Positions 42,380 to 50,318 of a stretch of 64,000 nt of DNA are shown here, in pieces. The notes below the pieces were generated by a model, which saw nothing but the letters and a program-made list of their open reading frames with translations, did no database searches and was not told the DNA's origin. A program made the position numbers and the translations under genes. Numbering within the stretch: the stretch's first letter is position 1; each line of letters begins with the position of its first letter. The stretch is taken from the NCBI RefSeq assembly GCF_014495685.1, contig NZ_JACTVI010000030.1, positions 1-64,000 on the forward strand. The letters are read 5' to 3'. This DNA is from Streptomyces sp. TRM68367 (GTDB taxonomy: Bacteria; Actinomycetota; Actinomycetes; Streptomycetales; Streptomycetaceae).

Positions 42380-43498
42380 GTGGCTGAGATCCAGATTCCT
42401 TCTGACATCAAGCCCGCGGACGGACGTTTCGGCGCGGGTCCCTCCAAGGTGCGGACGGAGGCGCTGGACGCCCTCGCCGCCACCGGCACGTCCCTCATGG
42501 GCACCTCCCACCGCCAGGCCCCGGTGAAGAACCTGGTCGGCCAGGTGCGCGAGGGCATCCGTGAGCTGTTCCAGCTCCCCGACGGCTACGAGGTCATCCT
42601 CGGCAACGGCGGCTCCACCGCGTTCTGGGACATCGCGACCCACGGCCTGATCGAGAACAAGTCGCAGCACCTCAGCTTCGGCGAGTTCAGCTCGAAGTTC
42701 GCCAAGGCCGCCAAGCTCGCCCCGTGGCTCGCCGAGCCCACCGTCATCTCCTCCGACCCGGGCACCCACCCCGACCCCGAGGCCGAGGCGGGCGTCGACG
42801 TCTACGCCTTCACCCACAACGAGACCTCCACCGGCGTCGCCATGCCCATCAAGCGCGTGGCCGGTGCCGACGAAGGCGCCCTCGTCCTGGTCGACGCCAC
42901 CTCCGGCGCCGGCGGCCTGCCCGTCGACGTCGCCGAGACCGACGTCTACTACTTCGCCCCGCAGAAGTCCTTCGCCTCCGACGGCGGCCTGTGGATCGGC
43001 GTGTTCTCCCCGGCCGCGATCGAGCGCGCCGAGCGGATCCACGCCTCCGGCCGCCACGTCCCGGAGTTCTTCAGCCTGCCGACGGCGATCGACAACTCCC
43101 GCAAGAACCAGACGTACAACACCCCGGCCCTCGCCACCCTGTTCCTGCTGGGCCGGCAGCTGGAGTGGATCAACGGCCAGGGCGGTCTGGACTGGGCGGT
43201 CCGCCGTACGGCCACCTCCGCGCGGACCCTGTACGGCTGGGCCGAGGACGTCAAGTTCGCCACCCCGTTCGTCACCGACCCGGCCAAGCGCTCCCAGGTC
43301 ATCGGCACGATCGACTTCACCGACGAGGTCGACGCCGCCGCCGTCGCCAAGGTCCTGCGTGCCAACGGCATCGTCGACACCGAGCCGTACCGCAAGCTCG
43401 GCCGCAACCAGCTGCGCGTCGCGATGTTCCCGGCCGTCGACCCGGCGGACATCGAGGCGCTGACCAAGTGCGTCGACTACGTCATCGAGCAGCTCTGA
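42380..43498 (+). CDS. serC: Phosphoserine aminotransferase
   Basis: A 372-residue PLP enzyme converting 3-phosphohydroxypyruvate and glutamate to phosphoserine; also used in pyridoxine synthesis. It belongs to the actinobacterial type (TIGR01366). Motifs: RFGAGPSKVRTEAL, MGTSHRQAPVKNLVG, LGNGGSTAFWD, HNETSTGVAMPI, DATSGAGG and YYFAPQKSFASDGG with the PLP Lys near residue 196. GTG 42380 is chosen over the in-frame ATG 42107 because length fits the family. GATACGCT lies about 10 bases upstream with no Shine-Dalgarno, suggesting a leaderless mRNA. Confidence 0.95.
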   Translation: MAEIQIPSDIKPADGRFGAGPSKVRTEALDALAATGTSLMGTSHRQAPVKNLVGQVREGIRELFQLPDGYEVILGNGGSTAFWDIATHGLIENKSQHLSFGEFSSKFAKAAKLAPWLAEPTVISSDPGTHPDPEAEAGVDVYAFTHNETSTGVAMPIKRVAGADEGALVLVDATSGAGGLPVDVAETDVYYFAPQKSFASDGGLWIGVFSPAAIERAERIHASGRHVPEFFSLPTAIDNSRKNQTYNTPALATLFLLGRQLEWINGQGGLDWAVRRTATSARTLYGWAEDVKFATPFVTDPAKRSQVIGTIDFTDEVDAAAVAKVLRANGIVDTEPYRKLGRNQLRVAMFPAVDPADIEALTKCVDYVIEQL

Positions 43499-43511
43499 CG
43501 CATACGTCAGC

Positions 43512-43543
43512 AGGGGGCGCCCGGCGAACACCGGGCGCCCCCT
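43512..43543. terminator. Bidirectional hairpin terminator
   Basis: A perfect 13-bp stem AGGGGGCGCCCGG/CCGGGCGCCCCCT with a 6-nt loop lies between the convergent serC and cellulase genes. Confidence 0.88.
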
Positions 43544-43544
43544 C

Positions 43545-45059
43545 TCACGTCGCCGTACAACTCACCCCCGGCACGCCCCCGCCCCCGGGCGCACCCCCGA
43601 ACCCGAAGCTCGCCGAACCCCCCACCGGGACCGCCCCGTTGTGCGCGGCGTTCGTGGCCGTCACGGCGGAACCGCTCTGCGTGTGCGACGCGTTCCACAT
43701 GGAGGTGACCTTCTGCGCCCCACTCCACGTCCACGTCACCTTCCAGGACTTGAGCGGCGTGCTGCCCGTGTTGGTCACCTTCACCTCGGCGTTGAAGCCG
43801 CCGCCCCAGTCGCTGCTGACGGTGTAGGCGGCGGTGCAGGCGGCCGTTCCGCCACCGGGACCGCCCGGCTCGCCCATGCCGCCGCCCGGTGGGAAGCCCG
43901 GCGCCTTGATGCTCGCCAGGTAGCCGTCCTTCACGGTGTCGACCGTCTGCCAGTCGTCCTTCAGGATGCCCCCGGTGTCACCGGAGTTGGGGTTCCAGGA
44001 CCAGAAGGTCCAGTGGAAGCTGTCGGCACCGTGCGCCGACGTCGAGCGCAGGTACGTCACCAGCGCGGCCAGCCACCTCTGGTCCACCGTCGACTCGAGC
44101 GTCGTACCGAACTCGCCCAGCCACACGGGCGCGATGTTCTGCTTGAAGATGTAGCCCCAGTACCGGTCCCAGACCCCAGGCATGTTGTCGGGGAACGAGG
44201 GATCGCTGAACCAGGGCTGCTGGGCCACGCTGGTCGCGTAGTCGTGGGCGGAGTACACCAGCTGGTTCGGCACGTCCAGTTGCACCGGGTACTGCGCGAC
44301 GCCCATCAGGTTGCCGCCCCACCAGCCGTTCGCGCCGTTGTGCGACTGCACGCCCTCGACCATGATCAGCAGCTCGGGGTTGACGGACAGGACGGCGTTG
44401 CCGGCCCGCTGGGCGGCCAGGCGCCAGTCCCGGGCCGTGTCGCCACAGCCCCAGCAGGCGGGGTCGCGGGGTTCGTTGTGCAGGTCGATGCCTACGACGG
44501 TGGGGTTGCCCTGGTAACGGGTGGCCAGGGACTTGAGGTTGGTGATCCAGGTCGACTCGGGGACCGACGCCGTGTACCAGAGCGCCGACTGCCCGGCCGC
44601 GTCCGGCCGGTGCCGGTCGAGGACGATCCTCAGGCCCTGCCGGCCGGCGTACGCCACGATCCGGTCCAGGACCTCAAGGGACGTCAGCCCCTGCAGATCG
44701 GCGTTCTTGCCGTCGGCGAAGTTGATGCTGTCGGGGCGCGTACCGGGCTTGAGGATGTCGTCGCTGTAGGGCATGCGGATGGTGTTGTAGCCGAGCGACC
44801 TCATCTGGTCGATCATGCTCTTGTAGTCGCGGGCCCACAGGCCGTGGACGACGTGGTTGCCGGTCTCGAAGCCGAACCAGTTGACCCCGGCGATGCGCAC
44901 CGGTTGCCCGGCCGCGTCCAGGATCTGCCGGCCACTGGTGTGCCAGTAGCCGGCGCCGGGCTCAGCCGCGTCCGCCGCGTCCGCCGTCTGCACACCGGCC
45001 AGCGGCAATAACAGGGCGGCGGCCACCGCGCACAGCGCTCTTCGCAAGCTGCGGAACAT
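43545..45059 (-). CDS. Secreted GH5 cellulase with C-terminal CBM2
   Basis: A 504-residue exported endoglucanase. A Sec signal peptide (LRRALCAVAAALLLPLAGVQ, cleavage after TADA/ADA) precedes the GH5 barrel (about 35-385), with acid/base Glu in GIDLHNEP and nucleophile Glu in WLGEFGT. A Gly/Pro linker (FPPGGGMGEPGGPGGG) leads to a CBM2 cellulose-binding module (about 405-504) with its Cys pair and Trp residues (SSDWGGGFNAEV, WKVTWTW). ATG 45059 follows GAGAGGAAG. A CebR-like box lies 40 bp upstream, so cellobiose-inducible expression is likely. Confidence 0.94.
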   Translation of the reverse strand: MFRSLRRALCAVAAALLLPLAGVQTADAADAAEPGAGYWHTSGRQILDAAGQPVRIAGVNWFGFETGNHVVHGLWARDYKSMIDQMRSLGYNTIRMPYSDDILKPGTRPDSINFADGKNADLQGLTSLEVLDRIVAYAGRQGLRIVLDRHRPDAAGQSALWYTASVPESTWITNLKSLATRYQGNPTVVGIDLHNEPRDPACWGCGDTARDWRLAAQRAGNAVLSVNPELLIMVEGVQSHNGANGWWGGNLMGVAQYPVQLDVPNQLVYSAHDYATSVAQQPWFSDPSFPDNMPGVWDRYWGYIFKQNIAPVWLGEFGTTLESTVDQRWLAALVTYLRSTSAHGADSFHWTFWSWNPNSGDTGGILKDDWQTVDTVKDGYLASIKAPGFPPGGGMGEPGGPGGGTAACTAAYTVSSDWGGGFNAEVKVTNTGSTPLKSWKVTWTWSGAQKVTSMWNASHTQSGSAVTATNAAHNGAVPVGGSASFGFGGAPGGGGVPGVSCTAT

Positions 45060-45098
45060 GTCGCTGCTTCCTCTCGGGAGGCGCGGGCCCGGAACAGG

Positions 45099-45112
45099 TG
45101 GGAGCGCTCTCA
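45099..45112. promoter_or_regulatory. CebR-type operator
   Basis: TGGGAGCGCTCTCA differs by one base from the 14-bp palindrome TGGGAGCGCTCCCA bound by the cellobiose-responsive repressor CebR in streptomycetes. It lies 40-53 bp upstream of the cellulase ATG. Confidence 0.85.
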
Positions 45113-45165
45113 CCCCCGCACCTCCATGGAAGACACGTCACATGAACACGTCAAGAACTAGGGCG

Positions 45166-45331
45166 TCACCGGCTCAGCTTCTGGAACCTCCGCACAGTGG
45201 CGGTGTTCATGAAGCCGAACGCCATCGCCATCACGAACATCCCCGGCATCAGGAAGTCCTGGTAGTTCCGGCCGCCGGGCACCTTCATCGCGCTGCCGAA
45301 GACATAGCCGTACAGCAGCACGGACACGCAT
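45166..45331 (-). pseudogene. ABC-2 permease remnant with internal deletion
   Basis: The minus strand reads LLYGYVFGSAMKVPGG, NYQDFLMPGMFVMAMAFGFM and NTATV, the second helix region of a DrrB-type permease, then immediately RRFQKLSR and stop, which is the family's extreme C-terminus. The start and about 150 central residues are missing. Confidence 0.8.
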
Positions 45332-45557
45332 GGAGATCGAGGCCGACGAGGCCGCCAAGGAGACCGGCCTGAGCCATGCGGAGTTCTGCAACCAGCAGCG
45401 GCCCTACCTCGAACAGGCCATGGAGAGCGGGCAGTTCCCGACGATGGCCCAGCTGTCCGAGGAGGCGTTCGGCGAGGACTTCGACCACTTCGAGTTCGGC
45501 CTCGAACGGCTCCTGGACGGCCTGGAGGTGCTGGTCGCGCGACGCGCCGAAACGTGA
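45330..45557 (+). pseudogene. C-terminal fragment of TetR regulator
   Basis: 75 codons (DEAAKETGLSHAEFCNQQRP, SGQFPTMAQLSEEAFG, FDHFEFGLERLLDGLEVLVA) match the last part of a TetR ligand domain of the type that controls DrrAB-like transporters. It abuts the permease remnant at about 45330, so one deletion removed the ATPase gene and the flanking halves. Confidence 0.75.
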
Positions 45558-45588
45558 CAAGCGAGGCATTCGGTGCCTCTATGGAGGC

Positions 45589-46002
45589 ATGACCAGTCCG
45601 AGTACGAGCCCCCGGCTCGCTCCCTTCGCCAAACAGTGGGCCGTCCTCCTCACCAGTCACAGGAAGGACGGCACGGGCGTCGGCACGCCCGTGAACATCG
45701 CCGTCGAGGGTGACCACGCGTACTTCCGCTCGCCGGGCAAGGCGTGGAAGGTCAGGCGCATCCGCAACAACCCCGAGGTGGAGCTCGCCCCCTCCACCCC
45801 GTCCGGCAGGCCCGTCGGACCGGAGATGCACGCGCGGGCGCGGCTGCTGGCCGGCGGCAGCGAGGAGGACCGGCACGCCGCGCGGCTGCTCCGCCGCAAG
45901 TACCCCTTCATGCAGGGCGTGTTCGTGCCCCTCACGCACAAGCTGATGCGCACGGCGACGTTGCACTACGAGGTACGGCCGGTGGAGCGGCCGGACGCGT
46001 GA
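45589..46002 (+). CDS. PPOX-class F420-dependent oxidoreductase
   Basis: A 137-residue split-barrel flavin/deazaflavin protein. WAVLLTSHRKDGTGVGTPVN, AYFRSPGKAWKVRRIRNNPEVELAPS and a C-terminal HYEVRPVERP match the F420-dependent PPOX group (TIGR03666 type). ATG 45589 is preceded by GGAGGC with almost no spacing; a GAGGCA-ttcgg-TGCCTC hairpin lies just before it and may influence initiation. Substrate unknown. Confidence 0.85.
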   Translation: MTSPSTSPRLAPFAKQWAVLLTSHRKDGTGVGTPVNIAVEGDHAYFRSPGKAWKVRRIRNNPEVELAPSTPSGRPVGPEMHARARLLAGGSEEDRHAARLLRRKYPFMQGVFVPLTHKLMRTATLHYEVRPVERPDA

Positions 46003-46012
46003 CGCGCGTCGG

Positions 46013-46978
46013 TTACGACGACCGCCGCCGGAACACCCGCGTCAGCAGCCACAGGGCGGCGACCCCGCCGACGGCGATCGCGCCCACCTTGAGGCGGCCG
46101 TCGTTCCCGCTGTCCGGACTTCCTTCGGCGGACGGTGACTTGGCGGCGCCGCCGTCCTGCCGTCCGGGCGCGTCCCGCGCCTCCACGGGGCTCTCGGTGC
46201 CCTCGCTGCCGTACATGAGCTTCGTGCCGTCGGCGGAGTAGCTGACCGACTCCCCCTGCCCCTGGAGCGGCACGCTGAGCCGCTCGCTCCGCTTGATGCG
46301 GCCGTCGTTCCAGTCGTAGAGGAGGCCGCCGAAGTAGCCGCGTACGGCGAGCTGCCGGCCGTCCGGGGAGAAGGCGGCGTCGGTGGCCCACAGGTCGACG
46401 GGGGCGACGGGCCGGAAGACGTTCGTGCCGGAGGGGGACAGCTCGGCCGGCCCCGCGTACAGGTGTCCGCCGTCCTCCTGCTTGTCGATGATGTAGACGC
46501 GCCCGGTCTTCGGGTGCACGACGAGCGACTCGGCGTCACGGGAGCCGTCGGTGTACTTCACCACGTACTGCGTGGCGCGGATCGTCTGGTCCTTGAGCGT
46601 CTTGGGCTCGGGCAGCCGGTAGATCCACACGTAGGGCCACTGCACACCGTCGTTGTCCCCGATGTCGCCGACGTAGATCTGGTTGTCCGGGCCGATGGAG
46701 ATGGCCTCGACGTCGCGCGGGGTGCCCACGCCGGTCATGGTGATCCTGGCGACGGTCTCGCCGGTCCTGCTGTCGACGGCGTAGAGGTAGGCGCCCTTGT
46801 CCTGGTCGTTGTGGGTCCAGTAGATGCCCGGGTGGAGGCGGGAGGCGGCGAGGCCGCTGGACTCGGTGATGCGCGGATCCCTGATCGTGAAGTTCTCGTC
46901 ACCGTCGGCGGCGAAGGCGGGCACGGCGAACGCGCCCACCAGGAGGGCCGCGGCGAGGAAGGCGAAGGGTCTGCGCAT
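46013..46978 (-). CDS. Secreted, C-terminally anchored beta-propeller protein
   Basis: A 321-residue protein. The signal peptide (RRPFAFLAAALLVGAFAVPAFA) is followed by a WD40/NHL-like propeller (about 25-255) with repeats such as SSGLAASRLHPGIYWTHNDQ, DVEAISIGPDNQIYVGDIGDN and DAESLVVHPKTGRVYIID. A Ser/Gly/Asp-rich stalk (about 260-295) precedes a last hydrophobic helix (AIAVGGVAALWLLTRVF) and RRRSS, so it is held at the membrane from outside. Function unknown; esterase-like or binding roles are possible. Confidence 0.8.
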   Translation of the reverse strand: MRRPFAFLAAALLVGAFAVPAFAADGDENFTIRDPRITESSGLAASRLHPGIYWTHNDQDKGAYLYAVDSRTGETVARITMTGVGTPRDVEAISIGPDNQIYVGDIGDNDGVQWPYVWIYRLPEPKTLKDQTIRATQYVVKYTDGSRDAESLVVHPKTGRVYIIDKQEDGGHLYAGPAELSPSGTNVFRPVAPVDLWATDAAFSPDGRQLAVRGYFGGLLYDWNDGRIKRSERLSVPLQGQGESVSYSADGTKLMYGSEGTESPVEARDAPGRQDGGAAKSPSAEGSPDSGNDGRLKVGAIAVGGVAALWLLTRVFRRRSS

Positions 46979-47273
46979 GCCCCAAGCGTCGCAGATGAGC
47001 TCAGGTTTTCCTGGGTGATGCTGCGTTTTCGGCCCAGCTCCGGTCTTGGGAAAAGGATCTCGGCTGCCCGGATGGCTGTGCCCGTGATGTGACGGGGATG
47101 GCGTGGGTGTGCAGGCGAAACGGAGAGGTTGGTGACGCGGCTGGCTGGGGCTGCCGCCCCGCCTGCAGTCACCCCTCTGCCATCCGCCCGGGGTTTCACG
47201 GGCCGTCGAGGCCCGCGACCGGGGTGGCCGGACTCACACCCCGCCCGAACCGTTGATCGTCCATGATGAGCGG

Positions 47274-47951
47274 ATGCTCAGGCTGATGCCCGTCGGTGAC
47301 TCCATGACGATCGGGAGCGCAGGCGAACACACATGGCGCTACCGGCTGTGGCAGCACCTGCGCCACTCCTACGGCGGCCCGTTCACGCTCGTAGGCCCGC
47401 GAGAGACCCTGTACGACAAGGCGACGGACGCGCCAACCTCCTACGAGTACGCCGACCCGGACTTCCCCCGCGCCCACCTGGCCGGCTGGGGCGAGGGCTG
47501 GCTGCACATGGCCCCCCTGATCGGCGAGGCGACCCGGGCCGCACGCGCCGACGTGCTGCTGGTCTCCCTGGGCCTGATCGACCTGGGCTTCTACACCAAC
47601 GCAGAACAGACGGCCGACAACGTCCACGCCTTCATCACCGCCGCGCGAACCGCCCGCCGCCACATCCGCATGGTCCTCCTCCCGGTACTCCCGAACATCC
47701 GCGCGCAACAGGACTCGGACTTCGCCGCCCAGGTGGACCACTTCAACGAACTCCTGGCAAAGACGACGGCAAACCTGGACACCCCGACGTCCCCCCTCCT
47801 CCTGGCCTCCCCACCCCCGTCCTACGTCCTCCACACCGACACCTACGACGGCACACACCCCAATGCGAGCGGCGAACACAAGATCGCGGCGAACTTCGCA
47901 AACGCCATGCACGAGGCCTGGAACATGGCCGAGCCCTACACCGCCGGATAG
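47274..47951 (+). CDS. SGNH/GDSL-type hydrolase
   Basis: A 225-residue hydrolase of the SGNH fold. Block I is LMPVGDSMTIGS with the nucleophilic Ser; block II/III are less clear (LLVSLGLIDLG replaces the usual GxND); block V is DGTHPNASGEHKIA with catalytic Asp and His. No signal peptide is visible, so it is probably cytoplasmic. ATG 47274 places GDSM at residue 8, normal for the fold. Substrate unknown. Confidence 0.82.
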   Translation: MLRLMPVGDSMTIGSAGEHTWRYRLWQHLRHSYGGPFTLVGPRETLYDKATDAPTSYEYADPDFPRAHLAGWGEGWLHMAPLIGEATRAARADVLLVSLGLIDLGFYTNAEQTADNVHAFITAARTARRHIRMVLLPVLPNIRAQQDSDFAAQVDHFNELLAKTTANLDTPTSPLLLASPPPSYVLHTDTYDGTHPNASGEHKIAANFANAMHEAWNMAEPYTAG

Positions 47952-48335
47952 CCGCCCCCGATCCCCTCGATCTCCTGAACGAGGAAGCCGGCACACCCGC
48001 GCACACCACCCCCGCGCCCCTCCCAGCGTTCCTCTTGCCTCCCCCAGGTAGACGGCACGGGCGTGGGCGAGCACGGGCCGGTACTCGGCGGGCAGCCGGC
48101 CGAGCGCCCAGTCGGCGGCCGCGTCCTTCGACCGGATGTCCCCGGTGACGAGAGTGCTCCACACCCAGGCGAGCGTGAGCAGCACGTTGCGCGTATCCGT
48201 CGCCAACTCCCCCATGAGCTCCGGCACTCCGGAAACGACAGCCCGCCGGAGATCCTCGTGCGGGACGGGGGCGAGAAGCTCGGCGGGCGGCGGCCCATGG
48301 AGCGGCGCGTCGGCGCGCAGCACCATGTACGGGGA
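47936..48335 (-). pseudogene. C-terminal aminoglycoside adenylyltransferase (AadA-like) remnant
   Basis: VLRADAPLHGPPPAELLAPV, HEDLRRAVVSGVPELMGELA, TRNVLLTLAWVWSTLVTGDI and ADWALGRLPAEYRPVLAHAR match the C-terminal DUF4111 domain of ANT(3'')/ANT(9) enzymes. After YLGE the frame shifts near 48045 and resumes as REERWEGRGGGVRG and FLVQEIEGI. The nucleotidyltransferase domain is missing, so no resistance activity is expected. Confidence 0.75.
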
Positions 48336-48459
48336 GGTCGCGGACGAACTCGTCGGCCACGGCGTCGCCGCCGCGCTGCGCGTCGTCAACGACCCGGAGG
48401 TCAACGAGCAGGTGCTGTACGGACGTATGGAGAACGTGGAGGAGAGCACACTTGCCTAG
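48331..48459 (+). pseudogene. Unidentified C-terminal gene fragment
   Basis: A + strand frame with normal codon bias reads YGEVADELVGHGVAAALRVV, NDPEVNEQVLYGRMENVEES and TLA then stop. It begins exactly where the AadA remnant ends (about 48331). It looks like the tail of an unrecognised protein joined by a deletion. Confidence 0.4.
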
Positions 48460-48488
48460 AGTCCGCTCCACGGCGTTGGCTGTCGGCC

Positions 48489-49484
48489 ATGAAGTACACG
48501 CAACTCGGACGCACCGGACTTGAGGTCAGCCGACTCGTCCTCGGCACCATGAACTTCGGCCCGCAGACGGACGAAGCCGACAGTCACGCCATCATGGACG
48601 CGGCGCTGGACGCGGGCATCAACTTCTTCGACACCGCGAATGTCTATGGCTGGGGTGAGAACAAGGGCCGTACCGAGAGCATCATCGGCAACTGGTTCGC
48701 AACGGGCGGCGAACGGCGGGACAAGGTCGTGCTCGCCACCAAGGTGTACGGGAACATGTCCCCGGACGGCGCCGGCGCCTGGCCCAACCACCACAAGCTG
48801 TCCGCCCTCAACATCCGGCGCGCCGTCGACGCCAGCCTGAAGCGACTGCAGACCGACTACATCGACGTCTACCAGTTCCACCACATCGACCGGAACACGC
48901 CGTTCGAGGAGATCTGGCAGGCGATCGACACCCTCGTCCAGCAGGGGAAGATCCTTTACGTGGGGTCCTCGAACTTCCCCGGGTACAAGATCGCCCAGGC
49001 CAACGAGGCCGCCGCCCGGCGCGGCGGCACCATCGGGCTCGTCAGCGAGCAGTGCCTGTACAACCTCTGCGAGCGCCGCGCCGAGATGGAGGTCATCCCG
49101 GCCGCGCAGGACTACGGCCTCGGAGTCATCCCCTGGTCCCCGCTGCACGGCGGCCTGCTCGGCGGCGTCATCAAGAAGGAGGTCCAGGGCGGGCGCCGTG
49201 CCTCCGGACGGGCCGCCGACACCCTCGCCGACCCCACCCGCCGTGCGCAGATCCAGTCGTACGAGGATCTGCTCGACAAGCACGGGCTGGAGCCCGGCGA
49301 GGCCGCGCTGGCCTGGCTGCTCACCCGGCCCGGCGTGACCGGGCCGATCGTCGGTCCGCGCACCGCCGACCAGCTGGAGTCCGCGCTGCGGGCCGTCGAG
49401 CTGGAGCTGTCGGACGAGGTCCTGTCCGGTCTGGACGAGATCTTCCCGACGGCCGGTCCCTCTCCGGAGGCCTTCGCCTGGTAG
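48489..49484 (+). CDS. Aldo/keto reductase
   Basis: A 331-residue NADPH-dependent oxidoreductase of the aldo/keto reductase superfamily. Catalytic residues: Asp in FFDTANVYGWGENKGRTE, Tyr in the same block, Lys in VVLATKVYG and His in YQFHHIDRNTP. The cofactor end GVTGPIVGPRTADQLESAL is intact. Length is normal for the YghZ/tyrosine-auxotrophy-type group. Substrate unknown. Confidence 0.92.
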   Translation: MKYTQLGRTGLEVSRLVLGTMNFGPQTDEADSHAIMDAALDAGINFFDTANVYGWGENKGRTESIIGNWFATGGERRDKVVLATKVYGNMSPDGAGAWPNHHKLSALNIRRAVDASLKRLQTDYIDVYQFHHIDRNTPFEEIWQAIDTLVQQGKILYVGSSNFPGYKIAQANEAAARRGGTIGLVSEQCLYNLCERRAEMEVIPAAQDYGLGVIPWSPLHGGLLGGVIKKEVQGGRRASGRAADTLADPTRRAQIQSYEDLLDKHGLEPGEAALAWLLTRPGVTGPIVGPRTADQLESALRAVELELSDEVLSGLDEIFPTAGPSPEAFAW

Positions 49485-49531
49485 GCAGACGAGCGACCGG
49501 CCAGGCCGGCGATCGACAGGTGGGGCGGCGG

Positions 49532-49621
49532 CTACCTTCCCAGCGCCGCCGCCACCGCCACCACCACGAACATCAGCACCAGCGCACCGGCCATGATCCG
49601 GTTCCGGGTCTTCGGGTCCAC
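49532..49621 (-). CDS. 29-residue membrane microprotein
   Basis: GTG 49621 starts 11 bp after the thpR stop, behind GGTGG, and encodes VDPKTRNRIMAG followed by a hydrophobic helix (ALVLMFVVVAVAAALG) and Arg. It is a one-helix protein, likely co-transcribed with thpR. Similar tiny ORFs at this position are plausible in other Streptomyces, but that was not checked. Confidence 0.55.
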   Translation of the reverse strand: MDPKTRNRIMAGALVLMFVVVAVAAALGR

Positions 49622-49631
49622 GCCACCGAGC

Positions 49632-50204
49632 CTAACCGGCCCCGCCCAGCCGCCAGCGGGCGACCACCTCGTACCGCGGCTGCTCGCCCGGCACCCCGGA
49701 CTTCGGCAGATCGCTGCGCACCAGGGCCAGGTCCTCGACCGTCCAGGCGGGACTGGTGAAGGCCTCCAGGGCGGCCAGGTACTGGCGTACGTCGACGGCG
49801 CTGCGGCTGCGCGCCACCGTCAGGTGGGCCTTGTACCGGCGGTGCTCCCCCATCCGCACGCCCGCCTTCCGAGCCGCCGCCTCGCAGCGGTCCGCCAGCA
49901 GGCTCAGGGTGCGCAGATCGCCCTCCGCCCCGGCCCACAGCGCCCGGCCGTGCCCGAACTGCCCGCCACCCCGCAGCGCGACCGAGAAGGGCTCGGTACG
50001 GCGGGCGACGCGCTCCAGGCGGACCGACAGCTCCGGTACGACCTCCTCGTCGACCTCGCCGTAGAACGCGAGCGTGAAGTGCCACCCGGGAGGGCCGGTC
50101 CACCGCAGCCCGTCCGCACCGGGCAGCTTCTTCAACGCGGCCACCTCGGCGGCCAGCTCCAGGATCACTTCGTCGGGGGGCAGGACGGCGGCGAACAGTC
50201 TCAT
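49632..50204 (-). CDS. thpR: RNA 2',3'-cyclic phosphodiesterase
   Basis: A 190-residue 2H phosphoesterase. The two HxTx motifs are HFTLAF (about residue 43) and HLTVAR (about residue 125). The family (LigT/ThpR) opens 2',3'-cyclic phosphate ends to 2'-phosphate. RLFAAVLPPDEV is the typical first strand. ATG 50204 gives family length; the ribosome-binding site is weak. Confidence 0.9.
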   Translation of the reverse strand: MRLFAAVLPPDEVILELAAEVAALKKLPGADGLRWTGPPGWHFTLAFYGEVDEEVVPELSVRLERVARRTEPFSVALRGGGQFGHGRALWAGAEGDLRTLSLLADRCEAAARKAGVRMGEHRRYKAHLTVARSRSAVDVRQYLAALEAFTSPAWTVEDLALVRSDLPKSGVPGEQPRYEVVARWRLGGAG

Positions 50205-50318
50205 ACGTCCAGTCTCGCTGTCGGACGCGTGTACGCCCGGGCGTGTCCTGGTCGCCGTGCGTATCGTTGTACTGCGCGGCTGCACTCGTCCAAGGAGTAG
50301 CCGGCGAGGAGCGCCACG

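Noticed and set aside
48970..49290. Possible tRNA or rRNA genes anywhere in the window
   Set aside because: No cloverleaf with GTTCRANYC arm or rRNA landmark was found; interval given only as a place-holder inside the aldo/keto reductase.
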